Below, piece after piece: positions 33,089 to 42,083 of a DNA stretch of 64,000 nt (its first letter is position 1; each line of letters begins with the position of its first letter). Made by a program: the position numbers and the translations under genes. Source of the stretch: DASYPP01 sp036006525 (lineage in GTDB: Bacteria; Gemmatimonadota; Gemmatimonadetes; Gemmatimonadales; GWC2-71-9); assembly GCA_036006525.1 (NCBI GenBank), contig DASYPP010000069.1, positions 1 through 64,000 on the forward strand, written 5' to 3'. The notes below the pieces were generated by a model. It saw only the letters and a program-made list of their open reading frames with translations. It was not told where the DNA came from and searched no databases.

Positions 33089-35704
33089 TCACCCGCCCCC
33101 GTTCAACCAATCGGATACCAGCCCGGGAACCGCGGACTTGAGCTCCGCCATTCGGCTCACGTCACCCACACCGGCCGACGCGAACTGGGGCCGGCCGCCG
33201 CCCTTGCCCCCGGCCAGCGCGGCGATCCGCCCGGCCAGGTCGCCCGCTTTCTTTCCCGACTTGACCAGGTCGTCGGTGACGGCCACGTGGACCGCCCCGC
33301 GCCCCTCAGTATTGAAGAGGACGAGCACCGCCTTGGCGCGCCCCTGCCGAAAACTGTCGGCCACCTGGGCGACCTCCTCCCGGTTCTCCAGCGCCGTGTC
33401 GCTTACAGTGACGGATATACCGCCGACGTCGAGCGTCTGTCCCTGGTCCGGCGCGCCGCCACCGCCCTTTAACGCCTCGGCGAGCCGGGCTTCCAGCTTC
33501 GCCTTCTCCTGCATCAGCTGCTCCGCCCGGCGCAGCGCCTGGTCCGGCTGGCTGCGCAGGAGCTCCGCGATCTGGCGCAGCCTCTCCTGCTGCTCTACGA
33601 CCGCGCGGTATGCCCCTTCGCCGGTGACCGCTTCGATCCGGCGCACCCCGGCCGCAACTCCGCCCTGGCTGCTGAACCGGAACAGCCCGATCTGGCCGGT
33701 GGACCGCACGTGGGTGCCGCCACACAGCTCGATGGAGTCACCCATGCGAACCACTCGCACCACGTCCCCGTACTTCTCCGAGAAGAACGCCATCGCGCCC
33801 AGCTTGATCGCTTCCGGGTACGCCATCTCCCGGGTGTCCACTGGCGCGTTGGCGAGCACCGCGTCGTTCACCTCGTGCTCGATCTGCTGGAGCACGCCGG
33901 CTTCGATGGGACCATGGTGACTGAAATCGAAGCGCAGCCGCTCCGGCTCGACCAGGGACCCCTGCTGCCGCACGTGACCGCCCAGGACCTTGCGCAGCGC
34001 AGCGTGGACCAGGTGGGTGGCGCTGTGGTTGCGCTCGATGCTGCGGCGCCGCGGCGTATCCACGTGCGCCGCGACCGGCGTCGGTTCGAAGGTGTCGCCG
34101 AAGTTACCGGACAGCATGGTCCCCTGGGGCCCCTTCTTCACCGCGTCTACCAGGAGGGCCCATCCCGCGCCGCTCAGCCCGCCAACGTCGCTTACCTGCC
34201 CGCCCGATTCCGCGTAGAAGGGATTCTCCCGGAGTATCACGTCTACCCGGTCTCCCTCCTGGCGGAAGGCCAGGATGTCGGTCTCCGTTTCGGTCCGGTC
34301 GTACCCGACAAAGGCCTGGGGTTCCGGCTTGAGCACCTGCCAGTCGCCCCGGTCCTTCGCGGTGTGAACGGCCGGCCCGGTCCGGTCTCGGCGGGAGCGC
34401 GCCCGCTGCTCCTCCAGCGCCTTTTCGAAGCCGGCGTGGTCTACCGTCAGCCCCTTCTCGGACGCGATCAGCTCGGTCAGGTCGATGGGAAACCCGAACG
34501 TGTCATAGAGCTTGAATGCTTCTTCGCCGCCGATCCGCCTGGTGCCGGTCGCGATGATCTCCTCCATCCGCTTGAGGCCGCCCTCGATGGTCTCGAAGAA
34601 CCGGTTTTCCTCGTTGCGGGTGACCTCGGCGATATAGCCCGCCTTGGCCGTGATCTCGGGATACACCGAGCCCAGGGAGGCCACCACCTGCGCCGACAGC
34701 GGCGCCAGCGTCGGCTCGCGCCGGCCGAGCAGCCAGGCATGGCGCACCGCGCGGCGGAGAATACGGCGCAGCACGTAGCCCCGGCCCTCGTTGCTGGGGT
34801 ACACGCCGTCGGCCAGAAGGAAACTGACCGCACGGGCGTGATCGGCGAGCACCCGGAACGACACGTCGTCGCCCTGGGCGGTGCGGCCGTACTTCCGTCC
34901 GATGAGCGTCTCGGCCTGTTGAATGAGAGGAAGAAACAGGTCGGTATGAAAATTGTCATCCTCGCCCTGCATCACCGCCGCGATGCGCTCCAGCCCGGCG
35001 CCGGTATCGACGGAGGGCTTGGGCAGCGGGGTCAGGGTCCCGTCGGCCGAGCGATCGAACTGCATGAAGACCAGGTTCCAGATCTCGAGAAAGCGGCCCG
35101 ACTCGGCCAGCTCTTCGAATTCCGGCACCGATAGAGACGCCGGCGAATTGCCGGGGCGCCAGTTCAGGTCCACGTAGATCTCGGAGTTGAATCCGCAGGG
35201 CCCGGTATCGGCCATCTGCCAGAAATTGTCCTTGTCGCCGAGCCCGTAGATCCGGCTGTCTGGCAGCTTCGCGATCTCCCGCCACAGGGCGCGGGCCTGG
35301 TCGTCGGTATGGTGGACGCTGACGTGAAGCCGGTCAGGATGCAGGCCGAGGTACTTGGAACTGGTCAGGAATTCCCAGGCGTAGGCAATTGCTTCCTTCT
35401 TGAAGTAATCGCCGAACGAGAAGTTACCGAGCATCTCGAAGAAGGTGTGGTGCCGGCGGGTGAGCCCGACCTGTTCCAGGTCGTTATGCTTGCCGCCGGC
35501 GCGCACGCAGCGCTGCACCGTCGTCGCCCGGGTGTACTCCCGTTGCTCCTGGCCCAGGAAGGTGCGTTTGAACTGCACCATGCCCGAGTTGGTGAACAGC
35601 AGCGTGGGATCGTCGGCGGGAACCAGCGACGAAGAGGGCACCTCGCGGTGCCCTTGCGTCATGAAATAATCGAGAAACATCCGCCGGATGCGGGAGGATT
35701 GCAT
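33089..35704 (-). CDS. alaS: Alanyl-tRNA synthetase
   Basis: This 871-residue enzyme is of full family length. The catalytic core has HHTFFEMLGNFSFGDYFKKE (motif 1/2 region) and DTGAGLERIAAVMQG; the editing domain has HSATHLVHAAL (HxxxH zinc site) with CGGTHV (the second half, CxxxH); the C-terminal DHHA1 domain includes GGGRPQFASAG. It charges tRNA-Ala and clears mischarged Ser and Gly. It lies downstream of recA and recX in the same direction, a neighbourhood common in many bacteria. A pair of palindromes fills the 85-bp gap between recX and its start. Confidence 0.97.
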   Translation of the reverse strand: MQSSRIRRMFLDYFMTQGHREVPSSSLVPADDPTLLFTNSGMVQFKRTFLGQEQREYTRATTVQRCVRAGGKHNDLEQVGLTRRHHTFFEMLGNFSFGDYFKKEAIAYAWEFLTSSKYLGLHPDRLHVSVHHTDDQARALWREIAKLPDSRIYGLGDKDNFWQMADTGPCGFNSEIYVDLNWRPGNSPASLSVPEFEELAESGRFLEIWNLVFMQFDRSADGTLTPLPKPSVDTGAGLERIAAVMQGEDDNFHTDLFLPLIQQAETLIGRKYGRTAQGDDVSFRVLADHARAVSFLLADGVYPSNEGRGYVLRRILRRAVRHAWLLGRREPTLAPLSAQVVASLGSVYPEITAKAGYIAEVTRNEENRFFETIEGGLKRMEEIIATGTRRIGGEEAFKLYDTFGFPIDLTELIASEKGLTVDHAGFEKALEEQRARSRRDRTGPAVHTAKDRGDWQVLKPEPQAFVGYDRTETETDILAFRQEGDRVDVILRENPFYAESGGQVSDVGGLSGAGWALLVDAVKKGPQGTMLSGNFGDTFEPTPVAAHVDTPRRRSIERNHSATHLVHAALRKVLGGHVRQQGSLVEPERLRFDFSHHGPIEAGVLQQIEHEVNDAVLANAPVDTREMAYPEAIKLGAMAFFSEKYGDVVRVVRMGDSIELCGGTHVRSTGQIGLFRFSSQGGVAAGVRRIEAVTGEGAYRAVVEQQERLRQIAELLRSQPDQALRRAEQLMQEKAKLEARLAEALKGGGGAPDQGQTLDVGGISVTVSDTALENREEVAQVADSFRQGRAKAVLVLFNTEGRGAVHVAVTDDLVKSGKKAGDLAGRIAALAGGKGGGRPQFASAGVGDVSRMAELKSAVPGLVSDWLNGGG

Positions 35705-35721
35705 CCTCGGAATATAACTTG

Positions 35722-35792
35722 TGTAAGGGTCGATCTCAGATCGACCCCTACGTCAGGGGCGATCTTAGATCGCCCCTACGGATCGCCCCCTA
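35722..35792. repeat. Double GTAGGGGYCGATC palindrome at the recX stop
   Basis: Two adjacent palindromes, AGGGTCGATCTCAGATCGAC (35726 onward, closing with CCCT) and AGGGGCGATCTTAGATCGCC (35756 onward, closing with CCT), are followed by a half copy GATCGCCCCCTAC. Read on the coding strand, the TAG stop codon of recX is the TAG of the first GTAGGGG. The same word forms the palindrome at 37586-37613. Confidence 0.9.
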
Positions 35793-36437
35793 CTGGTTGA
35801 GGACCTCGGAGACCATCCGGCCGACCTCACTACCCTGGAATCCCCGGCGCGCCAGGAAGGCGAGGAGACGCCGGCGCTTCGCCGGTCTCGGAATATCCCC
35901 CAACTGTCGGGCCCGCTTGTTGGCGAGCGCCCGGGTCGGATCGCCCGTCTCGGTACGTTCGGCCCAGGCGGAATCCACCGCTGGCTGGGCCAGCTCCCGG
36001 GCCACGCCCATGGCGAGCAGGTCGCGCAGCAGCCGCGCCGGCCCCCGCCCCCGTTCCGCCTTGGCCGAGGCGAACTGCCTGGCAAAGGCGCCGTCGTCGA
36101 TCAGCCCTGCGGCCACCGCGCGGTCCAGCGCTGCGGCGGTTGCCCGGGGCGCGTGGCCTTTGCGAACCATGCGCCGCTCCAGGTCCCGCCGGGCGAAGCC
36201 GCGGCGGCCCAGGGCGGCCACGATGTAGCGAAAGGCGGCTTGGGCATCGGCGGCCTCGCCCAACCGTTCCCTGAGGTCGGGCGTCAGTTCACGCCCGGGG
36301 CGCAGGTCCAGCTCCCGGGCTGCGGCCGCCGGCACCGTGCAGAACCAGCGGCCATTGACGCTCACCCGGACCGCCCCGATGCCCCGGGAATCCGGCTCAA
36401 CCGAGGTGAGTTCCTCGAGCATCACCGCGACCGGCAC
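35790..36437 (-). CDS. recX: Regulatory protein RecX
   Basis: A 215-residue helical protein made of three-helix repeats. Typical segments are ALGRRGFARRDLERRMVRKG, the Leu/Asp pair LIDDGAFARQFASA, and the C-terminal LARRGFQGSEVGRMV. It modulates RecA filaments. The gene begins 7 bp after the recA stop, the standard recA-recX arrangement. The first ten residues have a second possible Met (M6). The stop codon lies inside a repeat. Confidence 0.9.
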   Translation of the reverse strand: MPVAVMLEELTSVEPDSRGIGAVRVSVNGRWFCTVPAAAARELDLRPGRELTPDLRERLGEAADAQAAFRYIVAALGRRGFARRDLERRMVRKGHAPRATAAALDRAVAAGLIDDGAFARQFASAKAERGRGPARLLRDLLAMGVARELAQPAVDSAWAERTETGDPTRALANKRARQLGDIPRPAKRRRLLAFLARRGFQGSEVGRMVSEVLNQ

Positions 36438-36444
36438 GAGCGCC

Positions 36445-37497
36445 TCAGTCCTCGCCCTCGTCGGCCACGGCGGTGGTCGAAGAATTCTTGACCCCGAGGT
36501 AATCCTTTACCTTCTGCTCGATCTCGACGTGCAGGCCGTTGTTGTCCTTGAGGAAAAGCTTGGCGTTCTCCCGGCCCTGCCCGATCCGCTGGTCCCCGTA
36601 GGAGTACCAGGCGCCGGATTTCTGGATGATGTTCGCTTCGGCCGCGAGGTCTACCAGCAGCGAGGTGTGGCTGATTCCTTCGTCGAACATGATGTCGAAT
36701 TCGGCCTGCTTGAACGGCGGGGCCACCTTGTTCTTCACCACCTTCACCCGCACGTGGTTGCCGATCACGTTCTCCCGGTCCTTGACCGGGCCGATCCGGC
36801 GAATGTCGAGCCGGAGTGAAGCGTAGAACTTGAGCGCCTTGCCGCCGGTCGTGGTCTCCGGGTTGCCGAACATGACGCCGATCTTCTCGCGCAGCTGGTT
36901 GATGAACACCACCGCACAGTTGGAGCGATTGATGGCACCCGCCAGCTTGCGGAGCGCCTGGCTCATGAGCCGGGCCTGGAGACCCATGTGGCTGTCACCC
37001 ATCTCGCCTTCGATTTCCGCCTTGGGGACCAGGGCCGCCACCGAGTCGATCACCACCAGGTCCACCGCGCCGGAGCGCACCAGGATTTCCACGATCTCCA
37101 AAGCCTGTTCGCCGGTATCGGGCTGGGAGACCAGCAGGTTCTCGACGTCCACGCCGAGCTTCCGGGCATAATCCACGTCGAGGGCGTGCTCCGCATCGAC
37201 ATAGGCCGCGACGCCGCCGGCCCGCTGCACGTTGGCGGCGAGATGGAGCGTGAGCGTGGTCTTGCCGGACGATTCGGGTCCGTAGATCTCGGTAATCCTG
37301 CCGCGGGGGACCCCGCCGATCCCGATCGCCGCATCGAGGTTGATCGCCCCAGTGGGGATCGCGGCCACCCGCACCCGGGGGGTATCGGTCCCCATCCGCA
37401 TGATGGACCCCTTGCCTAACTGCTTTTCAATCTGAGAGATAGCCAGGTTCAGGGCTTTCTTGCGGTCGGCGTCGAGCCGGCTTTCATCGGCGGCCAT
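36445..37497 (-). CDS. recA: Recombinase RecA
   Basis: The product is 350 residues from the ATG at 37497, with AAAGGAT eight bases before it; the longer open frame is not needed. The protein starts MAADESRLDADRKKALN, has Walker A GPESSGKTTL at about residues 71-80, FINQLREKIGVMFGNPETTT (L2 loop), and a short acidic tail. It directs homologous repair and LexA-type self-cleavage. A sigma-70-like promoter is visible at 37554-37582. Genes before it on this strand are yraN and the four-helix-bundle protein, separated by a palindrome. Confidence 0.98.
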   Translation of the reverse strand: MAADESRLDADRKKALNLAISQIEKQLGKGSIMRMGTDTPRVRVAAIPTGAINLDAAIGIGGVPRGRITEIYGPESSGKTTLTLHLAANVQRAGGVAAYVDAEHALDVDYARKLGVDVENLLVSQPDTGEQALEIVEILVRSGAVDLVVIDSVAALVPKAEIEGEMGDSHMGLQARLMSQALRKLAGAINRSNCAVVFINQLREKIGVMFGNPETTTGGKALKFYASLRLDIRRIGPVKDRENVIGNHVRVKVVKNKVAPPFKQAEFDIMFDEGISHTSLLVDLAAEANIIQKSGAWYSYGDQRIGQGRENAKLFLKDNNGLHVEIEQKVKDYLGVKNSSTTAVADEGED

Positions 37498-37553
37498 TGG
37501 GATGATCCTTTGGTTAGGCAGGTGGCTGAAATTGCTCCACAATAACAGTACAT

Positions 37554-37582
37554 ACGATACTACCGAACACACTCCGAAGCAA
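37554..37582 (-). promoter_or_regulatory. recA: Candidate recA promoter
   Basis: On the minus strand TTGCTT (37582-37577), a 17-base spacer and TATCGT (37559-37554) match three and four of six consensus bases. A short symmetric word, AGTA-N7-TACT (37547-37561), overlaps the -10 side and could be an operator, but it is too short to call a LexA box. Confidence 0.45.
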
Positions 37583-37585
37583 GAG

Positions 37586-37613
37586 GTAGGGGTCGATCTC
37601 TGATCGACCCTAC
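37586..37613. repeat. GTAGGGGTCGATC palindrome at a stop codon
   Basis: GTAGGGGTCGATC (37586-37598) faces GATCGACCCTAC (37602-37613), a 12-base stem with one bulge and a three-base loop. The TAG stop of the four-helix-bundle gene forms part of the right arm. It may act as a terminator ahead of recA, although no T run follows. Confidence 0.88.
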
Positions 37614-38005
37614 ACAACCAGCCGCCGGCGCCGCCGCTGACTGGCCGCTTGCAAGCTCACAATCAGCTTGCCGAGCATTCGATGGATCTCCGAGGTCCGC
37701 CGGAGCAGGCGATCACCGGAATCCCCGTCGATCCAGGCTCGTCCGCATCCATCGATGAGAAGTGGTTCGAGCCCATCCACCAGCTTTCGCGCCCGATGGA
37801 GATGATGGAGATAGGGAGCCAGCTGCTGGAACTGGTAACCCCGCTCGATTTCATAGGCGATCGACTCCGCCTTCCGGCGAATCCGCTTGCCCAGGGGCGT
37901 CGCGGCCTCCGGAAGTGCCGAGACAATGGCCAGGCACTCGTGGGCCAATCGGGTTGCCTTGCGCCAGACCCGAAGGTCCTTGTGGCTGCTGATGTCCTTT
38001 TTCAT
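37610..38005 (-). CDS. Four-helix-bundle protein (S23/IVP-like family)
   Basis: The product is 131 residues from the ATG at 38005, which overlaps the yraN stop as ATGA; five more codons are open upstream. The sequence HKDLRVWRKATRLAHECLAI is the usual first helix of the four-helix-bundle family first seen in 23S rRNA intervening sequences, and IRRKAESIAYEIERGYQF stands where most members have RRAAVSIPSNIAEG. The basic tail (QRRRRRL) could bind nucleic acid. The family shares its fold with the Avd protein of diversity-generating retroelements. Its function outside rRNA inserts is unknown. Position between yraN and recA is unusual. Confidence 0.78.
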   Translation of the reverse strand: MKKDISSHKDLRVWRKATRLAHECLAIVSALPEAATPLGKRIRRKAESIAYEIERGYQFQQLAPYLHHLHRARKLVDGLEPLLIDGCGRAWIDGDSGDRLLRRTSEIHRMLGKLIVSLQAASQRRRRRLVV

Positions 38006-38415
38006 CGTACCAGTCTCCACGCGTCCTCGACGTGCTGGATCATGACCTTGCCATCGCTGGATTCGTCGACCGCAACCAGGTCAAAGCGATAGATGTCTTC
38101 CGGGTGGCCGAACCGGATTCGCCAGAGGTCTGCCACCTTGGCGATCGACTGCTGCTTTCGCCGATTCACCGCCTCCAGCGGCGACCCGAAGGCATGCCCG
38201 CGCCGCGTCTTCACCTCCACGAAGGCGACCACTTTGCCCCGCCGGACGATCAGGTCGATATCGTGCCGGCGCATGCGGTGCCGGTGGGCTTCGATCTCAT
38301 AGCCACAGGAGATGAGATAGGCCATCGCCTCTGTTTCGCCCTTGAGACCGAGAAGCTGCCGCTCGTCTTCCCATTCCTCGGTGGGAGTGAATTTCCGGGT
38401 ACGCATGGCCCCCAA
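38002..38415 (-). CDS. YraN/UPF0102 family nuclease-fold protein
   Basis: This 137-residue protein has a PDDEXK-type core: GLKGETEAMAYLISCGYEIE for the first helix, then DIDLIVRRGKVVAFVEVKTR, giving the D...ExK metal-site residues, and AVNRRKQQSIAKVADLW with the Q residue typical of UPF0102. A second Met three residues in is an alternative start (38406). UPF0102 proteins are widespread; a Holliday-junction-resolvase-like or DNA-processing role is suspected from the fold, but none is settled. The C-terminal extension IYRFDLVAVDES is normal. It is followed by the four-helix-bundle gene with a four-base overlap. Confidence 0.88.
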   Translation of the reverse strand: MGAMRTRKFTPTEEWEDERQLLGLKGETEAMAYLISCGYEIEAHRHRMRRHDIDLIVRRGKVVAFVEVKTRRGHAFGSPLEAVNRRKQQSIAKVADLWRIRFGHPEDIYRFDLVAVDESSDGKVMIQHVEDAWRLVR

Positions 38416-38508
38416 GATATGGGCCGGTTGAGGAGGGGTGGTAACCAGAATTACGCAGCACGGGGGGATAGAAACGCGTCGAACATCCTGCTCGTAGAAC
38501 CACTACCT

Positions 38509-39090
38509 ATCACGAAAGCACGAAATCGTGAAAACACGAAGAGCCGGCAGGCACTCAGTTCACAACTCTTCGGACCTTGAGGACTGGCTCATTAAAATTG
38601 ATGAGCAGACCTACAGGCAACTTGCTCGCCTTGAGATAGGCACGAATCTGGGCAAAATGAAGATCTGAAAGCGCCTTGACGGACTTCAATTCAACAACGA
38701 CCTGGTGCCCCACAACCAGGTCGAGCCGATATTCACCAACTTCGATGCCTTCAAAATGAACCTTGATTGTCCTCTGAGTTTCAAAGTCCAACCCACGTCT
38801 CCCCAAAGCAACGCACATGGCGTTCTGATAGGCGGATTCTGTGAACCCCGGCCCCAGCGCCTTATGAACCGACAGGGCAGCCCCGATGACTTTGGCGGAC
38901 AGTGGCTCAAACTGATGGCCGTGACGAACAGAGTACTGAGGAGGAATGAACCGAGGCATCGTCCAAATATGATGCTATGTTCTTTCAACTAGCTAACCGA
39001 AAATAATGCAGGAGGGTGCAACAAAACGCGAATAAATTGGCGCCGATCCTGTAGCTGCTCGTGTTTTCCTCCTTTCGTGTTTTCGTGATT
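38509..39090. mobile_element. Inverted-repeat-bounded GxxExxY cassette
   Basis: The left end (about 38509-38545) begins ATCACGAAAGCACGAAATCG and the right end, read on the other strand (39090-39057), begins ATCACGAAAACACGAAAGGA. Both share the words ATCACGAAA, CACGAAA, GAAAACACGA and a final GC, so they are imperfect inverted repeats of about 35 bases. They enclose one gene and about 130 bases of AT-rich flank (CGAAAATAATGCAGG and similar), clearly richer in AT than the neighbours. No transposase is present and no obvious target duplication was seen. The classification as mobile is an inference from the bounded, compositionally distinct cassette. Confidence 0.65.
38555..38959 (-). CDS. GxxExxY protein (PDDEXK-like nuclease fold)
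   Basis: The 134-residue protein carries the family motif as GFTESAY, after HKALGPG, at about residues 37-43, and the catalytic-type core LDLVVGHQVVVELKSV, giving D...ExK as in PDDEXK nucleases. IRAYLKASKLPVGLLINFNE is the usual C-terminal strand-helix. Family members occur in scattered copies across bacterial and environmental genomes, often alone in intergenic regions; no biochemical role is established as far as I know. It is the only gene between the CACGAAA inverted repeats and its base composition is more AT-rich than its neighbours. Confidence 0.88.
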   Translation of the reverse strand: MPRFIPPQYSVRHGHQFEPLSAKVIGAALSVHKALGPGFTESAYQNAMCVALGRRGLDFETQRTIKVHFEGIEVGEYRLDLVVGHQVVVELKSVKALSDLHFAQIRAYLKASKLPVGLLINFNEPVLKVRRVVN

Positions 39091-39127
39091 AGAGAATCCG
39101 CTATTAAGTGGCCTTACTGAACAGAGC

Positions 39128-41350
39128 CTACCCCGCGTACTCATCCAACTGCGCAAACCCGATCAACACCTCCCGCGGTTTACTCCCATCCGGCGGCCCC
39201 AGGATTCCCGCGTAGTGCAGCTGGTCGATAATCCGGGCCGCGCGGCCGTACCCTATCCGGAGCTTGCGTTGCAGCAGCGAGGTGGACCCACCCTGGTTCT
39301 GGATGCAGGCTTCCGCCGCATCCCGGAACAATTCGTCCCGGTCTCCCTCATCGGCACCCGGGCCCCCCTCCCCGTCCTCCGCCGCCTCCTGGGCCCGCAC
39401 TTCTTCCAGGATGTCGGATTCGGGCCGCTCCGCCGCCTTGAGCTGGGCCCGCCGATCGGCGAACCAGTGCATCACCTTTTCGGTCTCTTCCGTCCCGATG
39501 AACGCACCTTGCAGCCGGAGCGGCTCGCTCTTTCCGGGTGGCAGGAAGAGCATGTCGCCGTTGCCCAGCAGTGCTTCCGCGCCATTCTGGTCCAGGATGG
39601 TGCGGCTGTCCACCTTGGACGCGACCCGGAACGCGATTCGGCAGGCAAAGTTCGCCTTGATCAGGCCGGTGATCACGTTCACCGAGGGGCGCTGGGTGGC
39701 GAGGATGATGTGAATGCCGATGGCGCGGGCTTTCTGGGCCAGCATGGCGAGCGGGGTTTCCACTTCCCCCTGCACCGTCATCATCAGGTCCGCCAACTCG
39801 TCCACGATCATCACGATCAGCGGCAGCGCGCCCTCGGTGTACAGCTCGTCCTGGGGCGGCTCCGGCGGAGTATCGGCCGGCTCCGCGTTGATCGCGGTAA
39901 GCGTGAGCTTGGGCCGGGCCGGCATTCGCATCGGCTTGCCCTCTTCGGCCTTCTTGTTGAAGTCCGCCAGGTTCCGCGCGTTGTTGGCGTGGAGCAGCTT
40001 GTAGCGCCGGTCCATCTCGCCCACCGCCCACTTGAGAATGGTGGCCGCATCGTGATTGTTGGTGACCACGGCGTGCCGGAGGTGGGGCAGGTCGTTGTAC
40101 ATGGATAGCTCGACCATCTTGGGATCCACCATCAGGAGCCGCAGGTCCTTCTTGCCGTAGCGATAGACCAGGCTGGTGATGATCGTATTGATGGCGACCG
40201 ATTTGCCTGAGCCCGTGGCCCCCGCGATCAGAAGGTGTGGCATCTTGGCCAGGTCGGCGATGACCGGCTTGCCCTCCAGGTCCCGGCCCAGCGCGATCGG
40301 CAGCACCGCGCGCGACTGCTGCCACTCTTCGGTCTCGAACAGCTCGCGCAGGGTGACCATCCGGGCGACCGGATTGGGGACCTCGACGCCGACGGCGCCT
40401 TTGCCCGGTATCGGTGCAACCCGGATCGACGGGGCCCGCATGGTGATCGCCATGTCGTCGGCCAGTGCGGCGATCCGGCCCGCCTTCACCCCCGGCGCCG
40501 GCACCACCTCGAACTGGGTGACCACCGGGCCGGTGGTGCGCCCCGCGATACTCGCGTCCACCTTGAAGGTCTTCAGCGTGTCGATCAGCTTCTGGCCCAG
40601 GCGGTCGAGTTGCGCCCCATCGGCCACCAGGTCGGTAGAGGTTGGCGGATGCAGCAGGTCGTTCTGGGGAAACAGCACCTCCTCGTCCCCGCCGGCGGCT
40701 TCCGGCTTCGCGGCCGCTTTCTTCGGTTTCTTCTCCTTGCGGCTCGCGGGGACCGGCCGCTCGAAGATCTCGTTGTCCTCCGGCTCCGGGTCCGGCGCCT
40801 TCGCCGACTTGGTCAGGAGCGCGGGGACCGGCAGAGCATCCTCGGCCCCTTCGACCACCTTGCCGCCTTCGAACCTCTTGAGGGGATGCCAGGCGATAGT
40901 CAGCAGGGTGAGGGCCGACAGGGCCAGGAAGGCGAGCAGGAGGCCGCCGGCGAACCCCACCAGGTTGTACACCCCGGTCGCCAGGAACCCGGGGATCACC
41001 CCGATGGCGCGCGCGGTGAGGGTCCATTGGGCGAGGGGCGGATCGAACGACGCGGCGGTGACCCTGGTCAGGACGCCGATAGTGTACGGCACCAGCAGGC
41101 TCAGCCCGCCCAGCAGGAGCGCCGCCTGTTTCATGGAGACCCGGGGCGTTCGGTCCAATCCGGCCAGTGCGAGTCCCAGGCCGAGCAAGGGCACACCCAC
41201 CGCGCCGGCGCCGAGGGCGCGCCAGAGCAGCCGGCCGACACCGCCGCCGATGGGTCCGGTGATCTCCAGCGGCAGCAGGGTCAGGCCCAGGAACAGCCCG
41301 GCGACGAGGGCCGCGATAGCTCCCAGTCTCCGGCGGGCTTCTTCGCTCAT
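39128..41350 (-). CDS. ftsK: DNA translocase FtsK/SpoIIIE
   Basis: This 740-residue protein has four membrane segments in its first 150 residues, a charged, Pro/Ala/Lys-rich linker, then the motor domain with IAGATGSGKSVAINTIITSL (Walker A), LIVMIVDELADLMM (Walker B), and LATQRPSVNVITGLIKANF. The C-terminal gamma winged-helix domain (YGRAARIIDQLHYAGILGP) reads KOPS/SRS sites. It pumps the chromosome terminus across the division septum. It is shorter than E. coli FtsK and near the size of SpoIIIE. It is the last gene of a long overlapping operon, its start overlapping comB by four bases. Confidence 0.95.
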   Translation of the reverse strand: MSEEARRRLGAIAALVAGLFLGLTLLPLEITGPIGGGVGRLLWRALGAGAVGVPLLGLGLALAGLDRTPRVSMKQAALLLGGLSLLVPYTIGVLTRVTAASFDPPLAQWTLTARAIGVIPGFLATGVYNLVGFAGGLLLAFLALSALTLLTIAWHPLKRFEGGKVVEGAEDALPVPALLTKSAKAPDPEPEDNEIFERPVPASRKEKKPKKAAAKPEAAGGDEEVLFPQNDLLHPPTSTDLVADGAQLDRLGQKLIDTLKTFKVDASIAGRTTGPVVTQFEVVPAPGVKAGRIAALADDMAITMRAPSIRVAPIPGKGAVGVEVPNPVARMVTLRELFETEEWQQSRAVLPIALGRDLEGKPVIADLAKMPHLLIAGATGSGKSVAINTIITSLVYRYGKKDLRLLMVDPKMVELSMYNDLPHLRHAVVTNNHDAATILKWAVGEMDRRYKLLHANNARNLADFNKKAEEGKPMRMPARPKLTLTAINAEPADTPPEPPQDELYTEGALPLIVMIVDELADLMMTVQGEVETPLAMLAQKARAIGIHIILATQRPSVNVITGLIKANFACRIAFRVASKVDSRTILDQNGAEALLGNGDMLFLPPGKSEPLRLQGAFIGTEETEKVMHWFADRRAQLKAAERPESDILEEVRAQEAAEDGEGGPGADEGDRDELFRDAAEACIQNQGGSTSLLQRKLRIGYGRAARIIDQLHYAGILGPPDGSKPREVLIGFAQLDEYAG

Positions 41351-42083
41351 GGAGTCGGCGCCACGACGGTCACCCGCCGCTCATGGAAGTGCGCCAGCAC
41401 CGGGTAAGCATCAGGGCGAGCGGCATCGGCCACATCGTCGGCGAAGCCCAGCTTGGTCAGCTCGCGGCCGGCGCGACTGAAGCGAAACGGGCGATCCCAG
41501 TTGGTGCCATAGCGCCGCACCAGGTCGAGACAGGCGATCGCGGCATCGTTGAGGCCCTTCCGGCTTCGCCGCCCGCCCATCGCTGCCACCGCCAGGCGGC
41601 CGGCGCAATAGGCGTCGTCCAGAGAGAAGGCGTTCTCCCGTCCGCAGCACACGATGAGCAGGTCGCGGTCGCGGAGAAACACTTCCCGCGCCCGGGCCCC
41701 CACCAGGCTCAGGTTGGCGGCCGCCGCGGGGTAGATCGCCGCGGCCCCGGCAATCGCCAGCATTGCCGGCGTGCCGTTGGTCGTCCGGAGCACCACCTGC
41801 TTTCCCTTGACCGCCTCCGCCGTCATTTCCCGGGGACTGTTCCCCAGGGCAAACCCGGGGATCCGGACGCAGTTCTGCTCCCCGGCCAGCACCACATCGT
41901 CGCCCAGCGTCTGGGCCAGCTTCAGCGCTTCTTCGGTGGAGGCGACCGGGATTACCGCCCTGGCGCCGTTGGCGAGCGCGGCGCACATCGTGGTGGTGGC
42001 CCGGAGGACGTCCACCACCAGCACCGTGCGGCCCCCGGTCTCATTCTGGCTGAGGCCGAGAGGAGAAAAGATGATATCGAGTT

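Noticed and set aside
37547..37561. LexA (SOS) box before recA
   Set aside because: The symmetric word has only four-base arms and does not match the LexA motifs that I know for other phyla; kept only as a note under the promoter.
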